A stretch of DNA of 10,746 nucleotides. It comes from Prevotellaceae bacterium. GTDB lineage: Bacteria; Bacteroidota; Bacteroidia; Bacteroidales; UBA932. The stretch covers positions 1 through 10,746 of the forward strand of contig JAITKY010000038.1 in the NCBI GenBank assembly GCA_031278135.1, given 5' to 3'. A program made the position numbers and the translations under genes. How positions within the stretch are numbered: the stretch's first letter is position 1; the number at the start of each line of letters is the position of its first letter. Shown here piece by piece: positions 6,364 to 10,746 of the stretch. The notes under the pieces were generated by a model. The model was not told the origin of the DNA, did not search any database, and saw nothing but the letters and a program-made list of their open reading frames with translations.

Positions 6364-7050
6364 ATGAAATTTGGTGTTGTAATATTTCCCGGTTCAAATT
6401 GTGACCACGACATGATTTATGCGTTCCAAAATGTCATGGAACAGGATGTTATACCTCTCTGGCATAAAGACCGTTCGTTGCAAAATGTTGACGGAGTGCT
6501 TTTGCCCGGAGGGTTTTCTTATGGCGACTATCTGCGGTCGGGGGCTTTGGCGAAATTTTCCCCGATAATGTCGGAAGTGATTGATTTTGCCGATGATGGC
6601 GGTTTTGTTTTCGGTGTCTGTAATGGGTTCCAGATTCTGTGCGAATCGGGCTTGCTTCCGGGAACTTTGCTGCACAACAATAACCGGAAATTTGTATGCA
6701 AAAATACATACATAATTGCCGATGCAAAAAACACTCATCTGACACATCATCTTGATAACAAGCCATTAAAGGTTCCTATCGCACACGGCGAAGGACGATA
6801 TTACGCTTCGGGCGATATTCTGGCGGAAATGCGAAGAAACGGGCAAATCCTGTTCCGTTATTCCGACGAAAATGGAATTGTTTCGCAGGATACAAATCCC
6901 AATGGTTCAGTCGAAAATATCGCCGGTATATGCAATATACGTAAAAACGTGTACGGGATGATGCCTCATCCCGAAAGGGCTGTAGATGAAGATTTGGGAA
7001 ATACCGACGGGGTGATGATACTTAATTCCATCATCAAAATGTTGAAATAG
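6364..7050 (+). CDS. purQ: Phosphoribosylformylglycinamidine synthase, glutaminase subunit PurQ
   Basis: PurQ releases ammonia from glutamine for the fourth step of purine synthesis, the conversion of FGAR to FGAM, working with PurL (and PurS in the three-subunit form). The 228-residue protein is a complete class I glutamine amidotransferase: it opens with FGVVIFPGSNCD, has LPGGFSYGDYLRSGA (47-61), the nucleophile Cys86 in GVCNGFQIL, and the other triad residues His202 and Glu204 in MMPHPERA. HGEGRY (141-146) is also typical. A free-standing PurQ implies a small PurL and a PurS elsewhere in the genome, rather than the single large PurL of E. coli. holB starts 24 bp downstream with no terminator between. 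Confidence 0.97.
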   Translation: MKFGVVIFPGSNCDHDMIYAFQNVMEQDVIPLWHKDRSLQNVDGVLLPGGFSYGDYLRSGALAKFSPIMSEVIDFADDGGFVFGVCNGFQILCESGLLPGTLLHNNNRKFVCKNTYIIADAKNTHLTHHLDNKPLKVPIAHGEGRYYASGDILAEMRRNGQILFRYSDENGIVSQDTNPNGSVENIAGICNIRKNVYGMMPHPERAVDEDLGNTDGVMILNSIIKMLK

Positions 7051-7074
7051 TTCCACTCGTTCATTCTATAAATC

Positions 7075-8202
7075 ATGCAGTTTAAGGATATAGTCGGACA
7101 AAAGGAACTCAAAGAAAAACTCATTTCGACGGTTATCGACGGACGTGTCAGTCATGCTCAACTATTCGAAGGTGCAATGGGTTACGGCACTTTACCTATG
7201 GCTTTGGCGTATGCGCAATTTATTTCGTGCCGCAACAGGAACGGGGATTCTTGCGGTGTTTGTTCATCGTGTATCAAATACAACAAACTGATTCATCCCG
7301 ATTTACATTTTGTCTTTCCTGTCAATACAACCAAAAAAGTTAAAGACAAACCCGTCAGTAACGATTTTTTGCTAAAATGGCGGGAGATTGTACTTAAAAA
7401 AAAATATTTCACCGAGCAGGACTGGTACGATTTTATCGGTCTCGAAAACAAACAGGGGATTATCAGCGTCCACGAAGCGGATAACATATTGTCGAAATTG
7501 AGTTACAAATCTTTCGAATCGGATTATAAGATAATGATTGTCTGGCTTCCGGAACGGTTAAATCAAACATCGGCAAACAGGTTGTTGAAATTGATCGAAG
7601 AACCTCCAGAACATACTGTTTTTATCCTTGTTACCGAAAATTCGAACAAAATTCTTCCGACAATATTTTCGCGGACCCAACGTATCCGACTGCATCCTCT
7701 GAAAGAAAACGATATTGTTAACTCTCTGAAAGAACTCAATTTCGACGAAAAAGAAATATTTACTGCGTCCCGTCTGTCGGGAGGCGATTATATACAGGCA
7801 ATTCAAAGTTTGCAGGTATCGGAATCGACAAAGGCAAATTTGGATAATTTCATGCAATTCATGCGATTATCGTATAAAAACGATATTCTTGGATTGCTGG
7901 ATTGGGCGGAATCGATGGCGGCATCGGGCAGAGAAAAACAAAAGTTGTTCCTCGTCTTTGCCGAACGTCTGGTGAGAGAAAATTTTATCCTGAATAAAAA
8001 AATCGATGATATTGTATATCTGGGTTTTGACGAACTCGAATGGGCAAGGAAATTCTCAATATTTATCAACGAAAATAATGTTTCCGAATTATATCGGCAA
8101 TTTAATATCTGTATTCCACACATATCCCAAAACGGGAATGCAAAAATAATATTTACCGATCTCGCCATGAAAGTAAAAGAACTTATAAGAATTAAACAGT
8201 AA
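7075..8202 (+). CDS. holB: DNA polymerase III delta' subunit (clamp loader)
   Basis: The delta' subunit is the non-ATPase stator of the clamp loader that opens and loads the sliding clamp at replication forks. The 375-residue protein begins FKDIVGQKELKEKL and has a degenerate P-loop, GAMGYGT (34-40), without the lysine needed for ATP binding, as expected for delta'. A zinc-binding module is present: Cys52, Cys60, Cys63, Cys66. The conserved AAA+ core follows: ANRLLKLIEEPP (167-178), then FILVTE and the loop ILPTIFSRTQRI, where SRT replaces the SRC motif of ATPase subunits. The C-terminal third is helical and divergent, as usual. The missing P-loop lysine and the zinc cysteines exclude a confusable gamma/tau subunit. 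pyrE follows after 11 bp, so the two are almost surely co-transcribed. Confidence 0.93.
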   Translation: MQFKDIVGQKELKEKLISTVIDGRVSHAQLFEGAMGYGTLPMALAYAQFISCRNRNGDSCGVCSSCIKYNKLIHPDLHFVFPVNTTKKVKDKPVSNDFLLKWREIVLKKKYFTEQDWYDFIGLENKQGIISVHEADNILSKLSYKSFESDYKIMIVWLPERLNQTSANRLLKLIEEPPEHTVFILVTENSNKILPTIFSRTQRIRLHPLKENDIVNSLKELNFDEKEIFTASRLSGGDYIQAIQSLQVSESTKANLDNFMQFMRLSYKNDILGLLDWAESMAASGREKQKLFLVFAERLVRENFILNKKIDDIVYLGFDELEWARKFSIFINENNVSELYRQFNICIPHISQNGNAKIIFTDLAMKVKELIRIKQ

Positions 8203-8213
8203 TATTTTATTAT

Positions 8214-8843
8214 ATGGATATAAAAAAATTAATAGCGCATGAATTATTGAAAATTAACGCAGTAGGATTTAATCTGACAACACCGTATATCTGGGCTTCG
8301 GGTTGGAAATCCCCAATATACTGCGACAACCGCAAATCGCTGTTTCATCACGAAATACGTTCAATTATCAGAGATGCTTACGTCGAAACTGTCCGGCAAC
8401 ATTTTCCCGACGTTGAAGTTATCGCTGGAGTGGCTACCGGCGCAATTGCGCAAGGCGTTCTGGTTGCCGATAAAATGAATTTGCCGTTTATATACGTTCG
8501 TGAAAAATCGAAAGCACACGGTTTAAAGAAAATTATCGAAGGCGATTCTCCCAAAAATAAAAAGGTAGTAGTGATAGAAGATCTCATTTCGACCGGAGGC
8601 AGCAGTCTGAAAGTAGTGGACGAACTGCGCAGGGAAGAAGCCGGCGTGTTGGGTATGGTGGCTGTTTTTACTTACGAATTTGATACGGCTGTTAAAAGTT
8701 TCGAGGATAATAAATGTAAACTTGTGACGCTGTCGAACTTCTCGACGTTGGTCGATCAGGCTGTAGAAGATGGATTTATCCGGGAATCGGATGTCGCTGC
8801 TCTAAAAAGATGGCATGACGCGCCGGGTAATTTTTTTGTATAA
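8214..8843 (+). CDS. pyrE: Orotate phosphoribosyltransferase
   Basis: PyrE joins orotate to PRPP to make orotidine 5'-monophosphate, the fifth step of UMP synthesis, in the cytosol. The 209-residue protein has the type I phosphoribosyltransferase fold: the PRPP-binding motif VVVIEDLISTGGSS (118-131) with Glu122-Asp123, and the catalytic loop REKSKAHG (96-103), where Lys98, Lys100 and His102 match Lys100/Lys103/His105-type residues of the E. coli enzyme. Near the start, SGWKSPIYCDNRK (29-41) is the orotate-site signature. Length is normal. The ATG at 8214 follows holB by 11 bp, and no promoter or terminator is visible between them. The neighbouring purQ, nadD and PLP-enzyme genes place it in a nucleotide/cofactor cluster. 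Confidence 0.97.
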   Translation: MDIKKLIAHELLKINAVGFNLTTPYIWASGWKSPIYCDNRKSLFHHEIRSIIRDAYVETVRQHFPDVEVIAGVATGAIAQGVLVADKMNLPFIYVREKSKAHGLKKIIEGDSPKNKKVVVIEDLISTGGSSLKVVDELRREEAGVLGMVAVFTYEFDTAVKSFEDNKCKLVTLSNFSTLVDQAVEDGFIRESDVAALKRWHDAPGNFFV

Positions 8844-8885
8844 CCGCAAAGGGAGCGAAGATATAAAATTGAAAAATAATACTCA

Positions 8886-10205
8886 ATGAAAGTTTCAAAA
8901 TACTGTTTCAAATGTGTTTCGTGTGGAAAAACTGTCGATGGATTCGGGCAATGGCTTTCCTACGGAAGGAAATGTCCCGAATGCGGAAAGGAGAGAATTG
9001 AAACGTTTTATTATGATTATAGCAGTCTTAAATCGTTAATATACAGCAAAAAATCTAATACAAATACTATATGGAGATACTTCGATTATCTCCCGCTGGA
9101 CAATAAAAACAATATCGTTTCGTGTGGTGAAGGCGACATAAATGTCGAACGGTGGAAGTTTTTGGAAAAATATGCTGCTTCGTTGAATATCAACTGTGAA
9201 GTGTGGGTATATCGCAATGACGAAAACTATGCTACAGGGACATTTAAAGATGCGGGAGCATCGTTGGCAGCAAGCGTACTTAAAGAGCATAATATTGAAA
9301 ACTACGTTGTTGCAAGTACAGGCAATGTAGCGAACGCTTTTGCTTATTACATGAGCAAAGCCGGAATTACGCTGTATGCTTTTGTGCCGGAAAATGCGCT
9401 CGCAATGAACAGCGCCGGTGTAAGTTATTATGGACAAGGGGTATTCAGGGTTTTAGGCGATTATGCAAAAGCGAAAAAAGTTGCCAAAGAATTTGCCAAT
9501 AAACATAATTTCCTGGTGACCGGAGGAAATACCGACCCGTTACGTGTTGAAGCAAAGCGAACTATGGTTTTCGATTGGCTGAGAAACATGCCCGAATTTC
9601 CAACCGTATATCTGCAATCGTTGAGCGGAGGCACCGGACCCATCGCTATCGAAAAAGCAATCAGAGAAACGGAACATCTCGGATTGCCGTGTAAATTGCC
9701 TCGTTTTCTGATGGTTCAGCCCGACGGTTGTGCTCCAATGGTTCATGCCTGGGAAAAAGCCAAAACCCACTCATTTCCCGACGGTTGGCTGAACGATTAT
9801 CCTGTTTACGACAATCCCGAAACAAAAATCCCGACTTTGGCAACAGGGAATCCTGCAACTTATTCCATCGTCGGAGAATTGACCCGTCGTTCGGGCGGAG
9901 AGATTTTTTCGTTCGAAGAATCGAAATGTGAGGATGTTGTCAGGGCAGTGGCGTTCGAAACTCTTGTCGGCACAGGACCGGCTTCGGCTGTCGCTCTGGG
10001 CGGTTTTTTCAAAGCGTTGAAAAACGGGATGATAAAAAACGGAGATGTCGTAATGATTAATATCGGAGAAGGATTGAATCGTGCTCCAGAGTTCCTGAAA
10101 TCATTGACTTACACCGAACAAAAGGTCGTTCATCCGGACGAATGCGAACTCATCGACCGCAAAAAACTGCAAAACGATTTGTGGAATAAAATCAATTTAC
10201 TGTGA
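8886..10205 (+). CDS. Zinc-ribbon PLP enzyme, threonine synthase-like; possible cysteate synthase
   Basis: This 439-residue protein is a fold type II PLP enzyme of the threonine synthase superfamily. It starts with a rubredoxin-like zinc ribbon (Cys10, Cys13, Cys30, Cys33). The PLP Schiff-base lysine is Lys121 in TGTFKDAGAS. ASTGNVANA (143-151) is the substrate/cofactor loop, and SLSGGTG (245-251) would hold the PLP phosphate. The C-terminus (VMINIGEGLNRAPEF, 389-403) differs from that of usual threonine synthases. Such zinc-ribbon relatives include cysteate synthase, which makes cysteate from phosphoserine and sulfite, known in methanogens and required in Bacteroidetes that make sulfonolipids (capnine). 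I infer that this function is possible here; ordinary threonine synthase remains the alternative. It lies 42 bp after pyrE, and its TGA overlaps the nadD ATG by one base, indicating translational coupling. Confidence 0.8.
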   Translation: MKVSKYCFKCVSCGKTVDGFGQWLSYGRKCPECGKERIETFYYDYSSLKSLIYSKKSNTNTIWRYFDYLPLDNKNNIVSCGEGDINVERWKFLEKYAASLNINCEVWVYRNDENYATGTFKDAGASLAASVLKEHNIENYVVASTGNVANAFAYYMSKAGITLYAFVPENALAMNSAGVSYYGQGVFRVLGDYAKAKKVAKEFANKHNFLVTGGNTDPLRVEAKRTMVFDWLRNMPEFPTVYLQSLSGGTGPIAIEKAIRETEHLGLPCKLPRFLMVQPDGCAPMVHAWEKAKTHSFPDGWLNDYPVYDNPETKIPTLATGNPATYSIVGELTRRSGGEIFSFEESKCEDVVRAVAFETLVGTGPASAVALGGFFKALKNGMIKNGDVVMINIGEGLNRAPEFLKSLTYTEQKVVHPDECELIDRKKLQNDLWNKINLL

Positions 10206-10746
10206 TGGCTTCAAATAATGCTGTAATATTTTCGGGTTCGTTCAATCCCATACACGCAGGGCATTTGATAATAGCAAATTATATTGTCGAATTTACCGAC
10301 GCCGACGAATTTCTGTTTGTTGTCAGTCCGCATAATCCTTTCAAACCCAAAAACGAACTTGCCGACTTTCGTCACCGACTGAATATGGTGAAGATCGCTT
10401 TCGAAGGTCTTGATTTGCCGGTATCAGTGAGCGATATCGAAAACACTATGCCGCAACCGTCTTACACAATAAATACGGTCAATGCGCTTTCGGAAAAATA
10501 TCCGGACAAAAATTTTTCACTGTTAATCGGAGCAGATAATTTAGTCCATTTTCATCTCTGGAAAGATGCTGCAAAAATAATCGAACATCATCGTTTACTG
10601 GTATATCCCCGCACAGGATTCGATAACAACAACGAACTCTATGCGAAAAATAACGCCGTGAAATTAGACGCACCAATAATGGAAATATCTTCAACATTTA
10701 TCCGTGATAATATATCCAAAGGTCGTAACCTCAAAGCGCTATTGCC
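10205..10746 (+). CDS. nadD: Nicotinate-nucleotide adenylyltransferase (3'-truncated by window)
   Basis: NadD transfers AMP from ATP to nicotinate mononucleotide, giving deamido-NAD in NAD synthesis. The first 180 codons are present and the frame runs off the window without a stop. Signatures of the nucleotidyltransferase fold are complete: GSFNPIHAGH (11-20), which holds ATP, SPHNPFKPK (41-49), PSYTINTV (85-92), GADN followed by FHLWK (109-120), and ISSTFIR (161-167) near the C-terminus. Full length in the family is about 190-200 residues, so little is missing. The ATG at 10205-10207 shares its A with the stop of the preceding PLP enzyme gene, so translation is coupled and expression should follow that gene. 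Confidence 0.96.
   Translation, partial: MASNNAVIFSGSFNPIHAGHLIIANYIVEFTDADEFLFVVSPHNPFKPKNELADFRHRLNMVKIAFEGLDLPVSVSDIENTMPQPSYTINTVNALSEKYPDKNFSLLIGADNLVHFHLWKDAAKIIEHHRLLVYPRTGFDNNNELYAKNNAVKLDAPIMEISSTFIRDNISKGRNLKALL

Noticed and set aside
8841..8862. Short sequence accgcaaagggagcgaag between pyrE and the PLP enzyme gene, resembling dispersed intergenic repeats
   Set aside because: Only one copy is in this window, so repetition cannot be shown.

Overview
The window looks like a chromosomal segment from a member of the Bacteroidetes (Bacteroidota). Two things point there: promoter-like sites of the Bacteroidetes type (a -7 element of the form TAnnTTTG, once with a well-spaced TTTG -33 box) and AT-rich intergenic DNA with few strong Shine-Dalgarno sequences. 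A lipoprotein paired with a small outer-membrane-barrel-like protein, and a delta' clamp-loader subunit with a degenerate P-loop, also fit. The exact genus cannot be read from the sequence.

Left third (1-3061), AT-rich and accessory in character. A broken plus-strand reading frame (137-601, one internal TGA) meets a minus-strand two-gene unit head-on, with an 11-bp inverted repeat between them that can serve as a shared terminator. The minus-strand unit encodes a lipoprotein with a tyrosine-rich segment, then, overlapping by one base, a secreted protein that looks like a small outer-membrane barrel. Neither is a family I recognise. A well-formed Bacteroidetes promoter lies in front of the unit, with a 16-bp direct repeat at 20-bp period just upstream. 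About 500 bp of non-coding DNA follows; it holds a G+C-richer patch with a hairpin and an A8-G8 homopolymer block.

Right two thirds (3062-10746), all plus strand and mostly housekeeping. A CLC-type chloride transporter or channel with two CBS domains is followed by triosephosphate isomerase (tpiA), a palindromic repeat, and a five-helix Yip1-like membrane protein. A second cluster has its own -7-like element and contains purQ (purine synthesis), holB (DNA polymerase III delta'), pyrE (pyrimidine synthesis), a zinc-ribbon PLP enzyme of the threonine synthase superfamily, and nadD (NAD synthesis), which runs off the window. Spacings are short (24, 11, 42 and -1 bp), so co-transcription is likely. 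The shared theme is phosphoribosyl/nucleotide metabolism and replication.

The most interesting leads are the PLP enzyme, which may be a cysteate synthase for sulfonolipid synthesis rather than a threonine synthase; the CLC protein, which keeps the gating glutamate but has isoleucine where exchangers have the proton glutamate; and the uncharacterised lipoprotein/barrel pair with its direct-repeat promoter. I saw no CRISPR array, tRNA, rRNA, intact insertion sequence or recognisable defence system.
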